A DNA stretch of 64,000 nt from the NCBI GenBank assembly GCA_940671915.1, contig CALNVZ010003434.1, positions 12,982,645 to 13,046,644 of the forward strand, written 5' to 3'. The position numbers were made by a program, and so were the translations under genes. This document shows positions 1 to 13,400 of the stretch, one piece after another. The first letter of the stretch is position 1. Each line of letters starts with the position of its first letter. This DNA is from Paracentrotus lividus (taxonomy: Eukaryota > Echinodermata > Echinoidea > Camarodonta > Echinidae). The notes under the pieces were generated by a model that was not told the origin of the DNA, did not search any database, and worked only from the letters and a program-made list of their open reading frames with translations.

Positions 1-899
1 GTTTCTGCTGCTGCTGCTGTAATTTCTGCTGCTGCTGTTGTTGTTGTTGCTGTTGTTGCTGTTGTTGTTGAAGTTGTTGTTGAATTTGTTGTTGCTGCTG
101 CTGCTGGATTTGTTGTTGCTGCTGTAACTGTCTTTGCTGTTGTTGTGTTTGTTGTTGTGGTTGTTGTTGTGGTTGTTGTTGTTGCGCTTGTTGCTGTGCT
201 TGCGACTGGGCATTCTGCAGGATCTCCCCGGCAGAAACATGCTTAGCAACCTCCTGTAACAACTTGAGGGCCTGTGTCTGTTGGACAGTTAGACCAGTGA
301 CGTTCAACGAACCGCTCAGTCCCTGAGCTTGCTGCTGCTGTTGTTGTTTCTGCACTTGGGCCAGGGTAGAGGTCAAAGTATTCAGGAGCTGTCTAGCTTT
401 GGCCTGGGTCTCATTGTTCACACTGGCAAACACATCCGGTGTCCTGGACTGCCCTTGCTGCTGTTGCTGCTGCTGATTTGGCTGCTGTTGCTGTTGCTGT
501 GGCATTTGCAACGTCTGAGCCGTGTTGCCTCCTTGGAGCATACTTCCGTTCCGATTGCCTTGCAGCAGCTGACTCAAATTAGCATGCATCACACTGGCCT
601 CCTGTCCAAGGCCTGATGTTTGCAAGCTACTTGTGGGCAAACTACTACTTCTCTGAATCCTTGTTTGTGGTTTCTGCTGCTGGTTCAAATTATTCACTGT
701 CTGTAAAGTTACGGGGGTAACAGTTTGTAGCCTGCTACTGCCTGCAGCAACCTGGCCAACGGATGAATCTTTAGCCTGCTGCTGTTGCATCGCAACCTCA
801 GGACTAACTTGGTTGATCTGAACCTGCAAAGGCAAGTACTGGTTGATCACCTCTGTCTGAGGCTGTTGCTGCGTCTGTTGTTGTAGTTGATGTTGTTGA

Positions 900-933
<34 letters not shown>

Positions 934-1477
934 GCTGCTGCTGGTGTTGTTGCTGTTGTTGTTGCTGCTGCTGGTGTTGCTGCAAAAGCTGTTGCAGGAC
1001 ACTATTCTGTAAATTGGAGACCTGCAACCCACTCCCCAAGTTGCGAAGCTGCTGCTCCAAAGTAGCGTTCTGAGGAAGCTGCTGCGCGCCAAACGTATTC
1101 TGCTGGCCCAAGGATGCCAATCCAACCTGGTTGGTGTTCCCAGAGAGAGAGTTCAAGATCAGATTGCTGTTGCTGAGGATCAAGTCGCCTACTTGGACCT
1201 GGGGCGGCACATTCATGACCCTCTCTTGATTCTCCTGTTGCTGCATGACAGCCAAGTTGAAGGAAGACATGGTGTTCTGGTTGTCCAAGGTCTGCTGAAG
1301 CGTTGGCAGTGTCTGTTGCTGTGGTTGGATATGTTGTTGGGGCTGTGGGTTCATCTGGCTGGTTCCTGCCACAAGTTGCAGATCGTCCATGGGTACCATA
1401 CCAACAGACTCTCCCTCCGTCATGGCAGGTGCCGTCTGAAAAGCTGACATCATGTTTGTGTCACCATTCAGTGAATT
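1..1477 (-). CDS. MLXIP/MLXIPL (Mondo): Mondo exon 8: long glutamine-rich exon, open at the window edge
   Basis: Acceptor TTATTTCAG; the frame then stays open for at least 492 codons to position 1. It opens NSLNGDTNMMSAFQTAPAM, then Asn/Gln/Leu-rich sequence with two long polyglutamine regions (about 975-860 and 204 to the edge) and shorter ones near 500 and 340. Low-complexity Gln/Pro/Ser linkers are usual between the Mondo N-terminal module and the bHLH-zipper, and may act as an activation domain. CAG and CAA codons are mixed and broken by His, Leu, Lys and Ile, which would limit repeat expansion. Confidence 0.9.
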
Positions 1478-4400
1478 CTGAAATAAAACCAGGACATATA
1501 TTAAACATATGCTTTTACATCCCCGTCCCATGCTCACATTGTCACAATCTTAATACTTCAGTTAAGAAGCTTCATTTTAGATACTAAGCTAATTTCAACG
1601 AGGCCTGTTAAGAAAGTTTGAATATTTGAATGGCTTATAACCACTGGGTTCACAAATACAACAAATACACCAGGAAACAAAAAGTTATTTAAATAGTAAT
1701 AATAACTGTAATACCAAAAAAGCTAAAGAGCACATCTATGCCTGAAAATGGTCACTGAAGTGGAGTCCTCCTTTATTTAATTGTGTGCACTTACTGTGAA
1801 TACACTGTAATTGTAAATGAATCCATTAACTGCAATATGCAGTATATGCGCCATATATTTTGAGGGGTTTCATTTTTGCAAATGTCCAATTTAATATAAG
1901 GCTACTTATAGTAATGAAAAGAACACAGGGATTTCCCCCAACAAGTCAAAAATCGTATAAATATCATGTAAGCAAAAATACTAGCTTCTACTTTCAGGCA
2001 CGGATCCAGAACTAGCTCTGACAAAGAATATGGTCAGCCAAATTGTCTGGGGGAAATAGTGTCTTTAAAATGTTTGGGCAAACACAATCTTATGTATGAC
2101 CTGGTAAAGTGCTTTGAGAAGTTAGTTATTATGATTCTTAGTACTGACCTGTTGGAGAAGCTGTGTTTGGGTCTGGTGTCCAGTGAAGATATAGGTGTTT
2201 GGTGGAGTAGAGGCTGCAGGCACAGATTTCATCATCTCTGAAAAACAAAGAGAGGGCACAAACGAACTGAAATTAATATTTTTAACTATACCCGAAATGT
2301 AAGGTGGGGGAGGAGAATTATAGGTGATATCGCTCACCTCTTAAGGGATTTTGTAACTTTGTGGAGGCTAGCAAATAGCCGCATTGAAGGCATTTTTAAT
2401 TTCATGTTTAATATGATAAACAACAGGTTATTTGTTATAATTTATGATTGTCAATTTGGCTAGAAAACACACATATTTACTCTGTGAGATCACTGCCTTT
2501 TTCATAATTTTGATGCTTAATTGCCTTATGTGTACACGGTAACACTACAAAACAAAATGATCTCATTGGCCCGTATTCTCAAAAGACGCCTAACTTTAAG
2601 CCTAGCTTAAATCTGTGGTTTAACTATGGCCGGCTAAAAATGGAATCAATCCGTCTGTTGCACGTTCCTATCACCTTCACTGAATTCGGGAATAGTGTTT
2701 TAATTGCAAGGGAAACTTTTGTACTTATCATTCCCCAGCAATTTTTAATAGTTTCACTACCAAAAATTATGATGAATTGAACATCTACTTTTCGAGATCG
2801 AGTCCCTTTTAGCTAGCCATAGTTAAAAAGCAGATTTAAGCTAGGCTTCAAGTTGGGCGGCTTTTGAGAATACGGGCCATTGTGTGCAGAATTATTTGCT
2901 CTTTCTGCTGATAGATCTGGTATATTTTTTTAAAGCTCAGTCACAAGTTATTGAGTACAACTATATAATGTGGAATATTGTCACGAATTGATTAAAGAGG
3001 TTCTTCAGTGATTGCAAAAGCGGGAAAACAGAAAGACGGACAAACGAACAGGAAGACAACCCCAAGGCATGATGCATCCAGCACCACCTTCAGCAATGGA
3101 ATCATAATGAATAATGAATAAAACCATGCTTTACCTGGTAAAGGTTCAAAGGTATCCATCATATCATCCAGCGATGGCTGAAGCTGAACCAAGCCAGGCT
3201 GAATGATATCAGCATTCATACCAGCATGAGCTATGGTAGTGCAAAGAAGAAAACGATAAACGAAAGTGAGATGAAATCATAACAGTATATTAATAAGCGA
3301 GACCTTCATCATCTGGTTGAAGAATACTCTAGAAGCTGTTATTTTATGTTATCAGTTATTATTGACATTTATTTTACATTTATGGTTATATTTGGGTAAG
3401 AATGTTGAGTCCACGTCTATGTTTAATTGCAGGTAACTTCAAACTTAGAGTGTGTTTCAAATTTATACGCCAACATGAATCATGATACAAAACGCAATTA
3501 CAAAACGCTGATACAAAGAGAAACAAAGTGTGTGTTCATTGTCCCCCATCCCCGGTTGTAAAAGTAAACGTGTTTCCAATCTCGATTCGGAGGAAAATTT
3601 AAACGCCGAAAAAGATGCATTTTGAAACTCAATCAGCTTCAATTTTACAACCCTGAGAATTGCGATTGCAACGAAATGCGACACTGAACAGGATTGAGTT
3701 TTCAAACGTGTTTAAATGTGCTCTCGCAATGGAAGCTTCCGGTGCAAGTGAAAAAAGGAAAAGATGTATTTTTTGGAGAGCGGGGAATTTAAAGACGATG
3801 GAAATTTAATCAGCTTTAACTTTTTGACACTGAACTTTTTGACCGCTGATCGCGTTTGTGTTTGTGTTTTGTAATTGCGTTTTGTATCATGATTCATGTT
3901 GGCGTATAAATTTTAAACTGGACATTGAACACACCCTTAGTAAAATAAATAGGGTAAAATTCAGAAAAGACATGGGGGTTCAGTTTTGCAGACATGTATC
4001 AATCAGATATGATTATTTACGTTTGGGACCGACCTTTAAACTTAACATCCAATAAAACATGATTAAGACTCAAATCATGATCCAATACGGGTCAGTTTAT
4101 AACTTCCACTTGCTAGCTGGATTACAGGCGCAAACAACAATACTTTGGGGTCTTATGCTTCTAATACATGTAAAAAGAGAAGTTTGAACTTTGGCTCACC
4201 CATTTCTCTGGGGTTAGGGAAGGGGAAGTTTGGATTGAGACTGGAGAAGAGAGTATCTGAGAATTCTGAGAGTAGTGTCTCTTCATCCATGATCATAGGT
4301 GTACCCTCGTCTGAGCTTGTATCCAGGAACGTCCTGCTTAGGCTCTGGAACCTCTCCTCCTGCTTACATCAAGACAAGAGTGCAGGAAAGAGATAGAGAG

Positions 4401-7400
4401 AGAGGAGAGGAGAAAAAAGAAAGAAATGAGTAAAAGTGGGAGGGAGAGAGAGGCATCAAAAAGAGCAACAAAAAAAAAAAGAAGGGAAGGAAGAAGAAGA
4501 AATAAAGAGTAATAGTAGAAAAGAGGAAGAGAGAGAGAGAGGGGGGGCAGAGAAGAAAAAGAAATGGGAATATAAAGAGGGAGACACAGAAGAGAAAGAA
4601 AGTGGAAAAAGGGGTAGAAAAGGAATGAGAGAGGAGAGAGAGGAGATAAATAAAATAGCATTGTAATTAAAATTTCTTTAAGTAAAACAAAAACAATGTT
4701 GGAAAAGGCGTATGGAAAACTAATGCAAAAGAACAATGGGCCAGTGGCTCGGATCCAAACTAGAGCCAGAGCTAAATTGTTATGTCACAATCAACTTCTA
4801 CACAACAATTCCAAGTATATTAATTTCATTAACTTAAAATAAACACAACACAAATAGAAAGTTCCCCCTATTTCAGATATCAATGATTTTTTAACCAGGA
4901 GAAATTTTAAAAATCTAATTATATGTCCATGTAGGGAGTTTAATTAACTACAATGGGAACGAATTTTTGGAAAAATCATCGAGTCATGCTTCAGTGAGCA
5001 GTGGTTGAATGCAAAAATGTCATTTGTTGAAGTTCGCAAGCCTAAAATGGCAACTTTGATTCAATGACAACGGACCCACTTTCAGATTTTAAACATTTTA
5101 CACGTCAGAATGTATGCAAAACATGCTTCCCAATATACAGAAATGAAATTTGTGTCAAATTTTAGGGTTGAGTGAGCATGCAGCAAAAATTGCCCAAACT
5201 GCCATTTTTACTTCTTTGCCATGATATATTTGATCAAAGATGATGGAATTCCTGTTGTGGAAGTGTTATGCAACCAATATCCATTCATTCACGGTTGAAT
5301 GAACCCATCAAACAACCAAAAAATTGGCCATTTTAGAATTACGAAGAGTCATTGTAGTAATTTTATGCAATAGACATGATGCATGTCAGGACTGTGAACA
5401 CCCTAATTAGAGTACGTTGATGATCTTTCATTGTTAGAGTGTAGGAAAGTGAACAAACCCTCCACGATCCAGAACATTGTAAATAAACTTGAACAATGGA
5501 CAAACCAAAATATTATGAAACTAAACCCCAAAAAATGTGTAGTAATGAACATGAACTTCATGCGTTCTGAGGTTATCACTCCTAAGATACGCATCGGGTA
5601 ATATGAACCGAATGAAGTAACAGTTGTGAAACTACTAGGGGTTCTTGTTCAAAATGACCTAAAGTGGTCAAGTCAAGTAAATGAAATGGCCAAGCGAGCA
5701 AACAGAAGAATGCACATGCTTAGGATTCTGAAAGGGTTTAAACTCCCTGCAACTTATCTGATAACTGTTTATTGTTCTTATGTACGCCCCGTTGTAGAAT
5801 ACTGTGCCCCAGTTTGGCATTCCGGGCTGACAGCAAACCAAAATACACAAATTGAGAGAATCCAAAAAAGAGTGTGCCGCCTTGTGCTTGGTCAGCAATA
5901 CAATAGTTACCAGCAAGCACTGGAACTGTTAGGAATATCAAGTCTTCAGGCTAGACGGCAAAAGTTGACACTTGACCTAGCTAAAGGATTGATGAGACCG
6001 TTATCGAACTTTGGTCACTGGCTTCCCCCTATGCGCTCGGCTGCCATTGGCCGTACGCTCCGAAATGCCCAATCTTACACTGAAATCTTCTGCAAAACAG
6101 AGCGCTACAAAAACAGCGCCCTTCCTTATTTAATAAGGCTATTGAACGAAACTTTGAAACCAAAAACTTGATATTTCCAATGTACGGCAGTACTCGCAAT
6201 GCAAACATTATTATTGTGCAATAATGATTCATAGCAGAATTATAAGTATATATATTCCCTTTTTTACACATTGATAATAATGTTTATATCTAAGTCAGTT
6301 TTCAACTATTAATTTTGATATACATGTAAACAATTACGAAAAGTATGCGTTTGAGATTTTAATTCTATTCTTTAATCATTAAACACTGGAACTAAAATGT
6401 ACATAAGTATTAAAAGATTATATACTCACCTGCTTCTAACTGTGTTGATACATATTTTCTACACAGCTATTAACTGTACCCATTTGTGACTAGGAAATCC
6501 GAATAAGTACTGATTAATATCTTGTTATTTAAATGTTTATATCCTTGTTTTTTACTATTAATTTTGTTGTGCATATTTGTTCTTATATCTGATGGACTAC
6601 GGTTGGATATTAAATATTTTACCCATTAAACACAAAACGATATCCATATATCTATTCACTGACATGATATTAAAACAATTCTTAAAAGGTCATTAGCCGC
6701 ACCCATACATTACATTTGACAAATTTGGCTAAAAATATACAACAGTCGTTAAATATTAATTTGATATTGCACATTCCTTGACCCAGTATGTAAAGCATTA
6801 GTATAGATTTACCAATAACTTTAGAAAAAAAGAAAAAAAAAAGGAAATTAGCAATAATTAACGACTGTTGCATATTTTTAACCAAATTTGTCAAATGTAA
6901 TGTATGGGTGCCGCTAATAATCGTAATTGCACAATAATCATTATTGCACAATAATAATGTTTGCATTGCGAGTACTGCCGTACATCTGAAATATCAAGTT
7001 TTTGGTTTCAAAGTTTCGTTCAATAGCCTTATTAAATGAGGAAGGTCGCTGTTTTTGCAGCGCTCTGTTTTGCAGAAGATTTCAGTGTAAGATTGGGCAT
7101 TTCGGAGCGTACGGCCAATGGCAGCCGAGCGCATAGGGGGAAGCCAGTGACCAAAGTTCGATAACGGTCTCATCAATCCTTTAGCTAGGTCAAGTGTCAA
7201 CTTTTGCAGTCTAGCCTGACGACTTGATATTCCTAACAGTTCCAGTGCTTGCTGGCAACTATTGTATTGCTGACCAAGCACAAGGTGGCACATTCTTTTT
7301 TGGATTCTCTCAATTTGTGTATTTTGGTTTGCTGTCAGCCCGGGATGCCAAACTGGGGCACAGTATTCTACAACGGGGCGTACATAAGATCAATATTAAA

Positions 7401-10400
7401 ACAGTTATCAGATCAGATGCAGGGAGTTTAAACCCTTACAGAATCCTAAGCAGGTGCAAGTGTCAATGATCCTATGGCATTTATTTACAAATTCATGCTT
7501 CAGTGAGCACGTGAGACTGGAAAAGCCCTTTTCTCACGTACGGACTAAAATTCAAATTCTTACTTTGACTGAATATAACAATTCTTTTCAGGGAGTACCT
7601 TTGATTTTATTTTCATAAAAATCCTGATGTTTCACGCCTCAGTGGGCACAAGATACAAGAAAATCATGAAAATGAGAAGAAAGTTTGGGGCTTCGTCATG
7701 GTTCAGTGACTTTTCGAATATGTCATTTGAATAAAGATCATGTTACTTAGAGACTAGTTGAAGATATGTGCAAAGTTTCATTGAATAATTCACTGTCAAA
7801 TGGACAAAAACTGACAATCAACATATGCAAAATTTCACTTTTGTTAAACTTTTGTTAAACCTCTTTACATAAAGTCAATGGAGGTGGAAATCAATACCTG
7901 ACAAATGTAAAATTCAGCCAATTTCATTGATGATTATTGTTAATTCTACTGTGAGTTATGTCACGAAACTTGGCACACAGCTTCAACTGATCTCAAACTA
8001 ACATGATCTTGATTCAAATTACGTATTCGAAAAGTCACTGAACCATGACGAAGCCCCAAACTTTCTTCTCATTTCCATGATTTTCTTGTATCTTGTGCCC
8101 ACTGAGACGTGAAACACAGGGATTTTTGTGAAAATAAAATAAAAAGTACTCCCCAAAAAGATTTGTTATATTCAATCAAAGTAAGAATTTGAATTTTAGT
8201 CCATACGTGAGAAAAGGGCTTTTCCAGTCTCACATGCTCACTGAAGCATGAATTTGTAAATAAATGCAATAGGATCATTGACACGTGCCCAAAGAATATA
8301 AATACAACAAAAAAAATGTTATTGAGATGCTTTCTAGTGCATAAAATTACTGCAATGCATTTTTCGTAATTCTAAAATGGCCTATTTTTTGGTTGTTTAA
8401 TGGGTTCATTCAACCGTGAATGAATGGATATTGGTTGCATACACTTCCAAAACAGGAATTTCCTCATATTTGTTCGATTATACCATGGCAAAGAAGTAAA
8501 AATGGCAGTTTGGGCAATTTTTGCTGCATGCTCACTCAACCGTAAAATTTGACGCAAATTTCAATTCCGTATATTTTGGGAAGCACGTTTTGCATACATT
8601 CTGACGTGTAAAATGTTTAAAATATGAAAATGGGTCCGTTATTATTGAATCAAAGCAGTGCCGGTGGCAGACCCCAATTATATGCTTGTAAAGTCTTAAA
8701 AGCTTTTGAATTCGTAACGGCTACGGAAGCCGTGCGCTAAGCGTAGAGCAAAAATCGTCCAAAATTCAACTGCTTATATCTCTCTTTCTTGATCACCAAA
8801 GTTCATGATACTTTCAGAGAACTTAAAGAATGATGATATTAAGCACCATATCAAATATCATTGAAAATGGTTGTGTATTTTTGGAGATACAACTATATTT
8901 CTGTTTTTCGAGAGAGGTTTCATTTTTTCCCGACACAAGTCTGGGACGAAATGAAAACAAAAACAAAAGACATGATACTGTACAGTACACACCAGTCTCA
9001 CTTCCTGCGCATTTTGGTGTTTGGGCAATCAGTAGTTTTGTCTAAATCTTCCTTCAAATGTTGAGTACAAGTATTTCGCTGAAAAAACCCTGGAAACTGC
9101 ATCTATCAACGACAAACCGCTCATTTGCGCATGCGCATTTCCGCACCTCACTTCCGGGTTTGGAAAAACACACACCAATATCCATGAGAAACCCGCTGCG
9201 ATGACCCTACTGCACGTTTTAAGGACAGTAAACCACTATATTTTGTTATAATCCTCAATTATTTTTCCATGAATTAGTTCTATATTTGACATTTGTCATT
9301 TTCTTTGCTCGATTTCAGCGTTTTCTTGCCATTGACGGCTGGGAGAAGAGCGGAATATTTTTTCGTGGGGCTATAGCGGTCAAAATATGCCTACATCACG
9401 AACCACAGTGTGTGGGACCACAATGTAACTTGATGGAGGTTTTTTTTTTTAATGACTTTGATTTTTCCCGACATAACCGTGGGACAACGTATTATGCAAA
9501 GATATTTCGTACAGTATTTCGATATGAAATGCTTTGTATCATATCAAAGTTTCGTTCTTGGGCAATTTCAAGAAAGGTGAAAAATAATCAACTTTTTTAC
9601 CGATTTCTGGGTTTTTTTCGGGGTGCTCCCGAAAAAACCTATTTTTCACAATTTATTACTGATTTCAACCATAATTAACATCATGAGAGGTTAAAATGAC
9701 TCTTTCTTGTTAAATAGTCGTTGGATTTGTTTCATTCAGTGGTTTTAAAGGCGAGATATCGCAGTTCGCCCTAGACGCCTTTATAGCGGTTTTTCCGTGC
9801 AAAACTTGTTTTCTTTATGCAAATTAGGCAGACCGAGCGATAGGTTTCGCGGAGCTAATTGGGGTCGAACCCCGTAACTGAAAGTTGCCATTTTAGGCTT
9901 GCGAACTTCAAAAAAATAACATTTTTGCATTCAACTATTGCTCACTGAAGCATGACTTGATGATTTTTCATAAAATTCGCTCCCATTGTTGCTAAATAAA
10001 TTCCCTACATGGACATATAATTAGATTTTTAAAATTCCTCCTGGTTCAAAAATTATTGATATCTGAAATAGGGGGAACTTTCTTTTTGTGTTGTGTTTAT
10101 ATCATGAATCCTCTACACAACTACCAATCTGCTAATGCTGATACTAAACTAAGGGTGTCCTTAGGGGTCTTTATTATATCACAGCCCCATTCTAAATGGG
10201 TCTTTGGGGTCTATATTACATGCCAGCCCCATACTTGGGGGTCCTTAAAGGGATGCAGTAACATTGAATGATATTCAAATCCATTTTATTTGCTTTAGCG
10301 TATTTTGCCAACATAATTATAAACACTTAGGTCAGTCTGGTATCTCTTCAAAATTGCATGCTAATTGCTTGCTTTACCTTCGAGATATCAATGATTTCAT

Positions 10401-13400
10401 ACTCAAATTTTATAAACCAACACCGGATGGTTTATAAAACCATGTGCTTTTGCACATAGCACAAAATACACCTATTTCCTGTTGTATAGTACCCGTCTCC
10501 AGCGGCCTGGTGAGCTATCAGCAGAGGGTACTGGTGTTCGGCTGTATGCTTGGCATTGTTTGTTGCACTGTTTTAAGGTAGTAAATGACTTCCATTTGAT
10601 CTGAAACTTTCTGTAGTTTGTTTTTACTGTTGGAACAATATAATTTTATTAATCTTGATCTGATTGCTCTTGTTTTTGAAAGCTACCAAATCCCTTTAAG
10701 AGTCTTTTTACCTCTCGTCTGAGCAAGTCCTCTAGATTCTCTCCCAAGGCACCTGAATGGCTGAGTTTCTTCTTGTAGAAGACCCGCCATTTTTGGTACT
10801 CCTTGACGACAGCGCAAAGAGTCCGCTTCCAGTACTTGCCTTCCAAGATCACAGCCTAATGGAGGAAAGGGAAAGAGCAGACACATGATAATGAATCAGG
10901 GACAGATCACAAATGAAATTATTAATATTTGGGTTATTTTTTTTTTTTTTTTTTTTCTTGTCAGTGAATTTTGCTATTTTTGACAACTTCCCGCGTTCAG
11001 CCTTATCAAAAAATATCTCAATTAAAAGATATGGAAAAATAAGACAATTTTGAGGAATAATTGCAGAGAACATCAATTTTTGCATGCCAGTGTGATGAAA
11101 GACAGGATAAAGTCATTTGTTTGATACCAAATATGTCATGATATCACAAACATTTTATACAATTTTGTAAGATATACCAGGTAGTCCATTTTACAATGTT
11201 TGGCAGTGTACATTTTCATTAAATTTTGTGGGGGTATGTTACCATCTGGCCTCAAATGCATGAGCCTGTGCTTACGTGAGGAGTGTTGAGGTTGTCAATA
11301 AGTGGAGCTGAAAACTGGCAGATGAGAGCCTTCCTTCCCAGGATAACTGCAATCAAAACAAACAACAACAACCATAAGTACAGTCTGTGTCCAAAAAAAA
11401 TGGTACAGTCGGGGAAAAAATAATTTAGGTGTGAAATCTTTTCATATTATGTGTGTTTGTGCTGCCAAATTAAAGCCAAAAGATTTTTCTTGTTGATGAG
11501 CTTTGTCCTGTATAATTTGCTTTCGTAGAACAAAAGTTATGCTAAGTTTTGTGCGACAAGGAACAAATCGAAATTACGCACTTCTATTGTTCTGGAGTGC
11601 TGAATTCACGGTCATTATGCGAAATCATACACAAAGGCATGGGACGGCGTGCGAAAAATCGATTTTTCTTGATTGTAGAAAATTAGTCATATCTCAAAAA
11701 ATACTGCTCCAAATGTGATGAAAAAAATTGCAGATGAAAGTCTAATTACCCTGCTTTATGAAAGTACTAAACAATACCAGGTTGTCATTTATCTTCATGC
11801 TATAAAAAAATGTTTTCCAGTTGTACCATTTTATTTGACACAGACTGTAGGTCAAGTTAGGGGGTCAATGAGAGATACAGGGTTGATTGATTTAAATGGA
11901 AAACCAACTTGAAAGTGTAATTGTGTGAAGACAAATAAAAGAAATATGTCAGTAAAATGCTTAATGAAACCATTATTTCATTTAGTAAGAGCATCCTACA
12001 TGCAATATAAACTCTCTTTTCATTTTGGAGTGTACAAGCCCTTAACTCTTAATTTGTACTTTTTCTTTTTAAGAATTCTTTCTGGATTTTCTACAGAAAA
12101 GGGTGGATTGCCAAACAACCGTTCTCATGTTCTTTTGTTCCCCTTTTCCTAAACCGACTGGACCTGAATAATCACTCTGTACTACTCTGTACTACAGTGT
12201 ATATATTGCCTTACACACTGTGGGGTGTAACACAAAGACTTACAATTGATTAAAAGTTACGATTGATTTTTTCTCGGCAGCCTCATAATGGACAGTATGC
12301 TCCAAAGTTCATGATCTTAATCCTAACCCTAGCCCTAACCCTACTCTTAATCATATCCAAATTTTAATCCATGACTGTCCCTGGTTTTTAAATGAGGCTA
12401 CCGAGAAAAAAATCAATCGTAACTTTTAATCAATCGTAAGTCTTTGTGTTACACCCCACAGTACATGTACAACTTGCTCTCATTTTCTATTTTATAACTG
12501 TACACACCACAAAGTCACAAAGGTTTAAAGTACCCGTGTTCTCAAACATTTGCACAAGTTTACACCTTGATAACAGAGGTCAAGTATTTGGTTAAAACTT
12601 GTCAAGTTCAAGGCTGTCTTGCCAGTTTAAAATGAGGCATGACATTTATAGAATATTGGATGGCCTTGAGGTTGATACAAGGAATATTGGACGAGCTTTG
12701 CACAAATATTGGACGAGTCGAAGACGAGTCATATTTTGAAAAGCGAGTTCAATATATCCTTGTATTGACCGAAAATAGGACATCTAATATTTTTATTATT
12801 ATCTATACAGAGGATTTTACAAATAGGGCCCCCCCCCACCATGGTTTTAATCACATTTTAAAAATTCTTTTATGATTCTCAACCCCACCCCACAATTTTT
12901 GTTCTGGAATACAATTCTACTTTTTGAAAAAAGAAGTGGCCCCCCAAAAAAGACCCCCCCCCTCTTCCAAAAAAAAAAAATGCCCCACAGAAAAAAATTA
13001 ATTGCACCCCCCCCCCCAAAAAAAAAAAAAAAAAAAAATGCTAAAACGCGTACAAATAAAGTGCGCGCAATTCATTTGACGCGTAGGCCTAGCTCAAATG
13101 GGCTGAAGTGATTGTGACGTAACAAAGGAATTAAGATAAATGAATTGTAACGTGTCGCTGCATTTTGGGGATTCCCCCTCTTGCTGCCCAATATTTCGAT
13201 ATTGGGCAGCGAGGCCACAATATTGGGCGAGTTCAACGAATTTGTAAAGTAGGTCAAGTTTATGAAGTGCATCAACAAAATAACACTTGTATTTGGCCTC
13301 TAAAAACCCTCTGTATGGATAATAATAATAAATATTGGCATAAAATGACACATTACTGTATAATTATTTACAATGTAACTGCAATTTTTTGTTGTATCTC

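Larger units (their letters stand above)
4839..10100. mobile_element. Composite inverted-repeat (foldback) element in Mondo intron 4
   Basis: Outer ends are inverted copies: ATAAACACAACACAAA at 4839 and its inverse ending at 10100, continuing through GAAAGTTCCCCCTATTTCAG. The left arm is about 4839-6230. The right arm is about 6945-10100, interrupted by two nested elements (7460-8284, 8656-9880). Each arm carries the same end segment plus the same LINE reverse-transcriptase fragment. A related single arm lies at 34800-35085. No clear target-site duplication was found. Confidence 0.75.

Noticed and set aside
329..1587. Plus-strand and other-frame minus open frames over the Gln-rich exon (Leu-rich, Asn-rich)
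   Set aside because: They are other-frame readings of CAG/CAA repeats; only the frame continuing Mondo exons 1-7 has splice and homology support.
4338..4736. Low-complexity Ser/Leu/Phe and Glu/Arg/Lys frames
   Set aside because: Products of the polypurine tract.
9286..9678. 130-codon frame inside the 8656-9880 element as a transposase
   Set aside because: No catalytic motif or conserved pattern recognisable, and the element shows no other coding exon.
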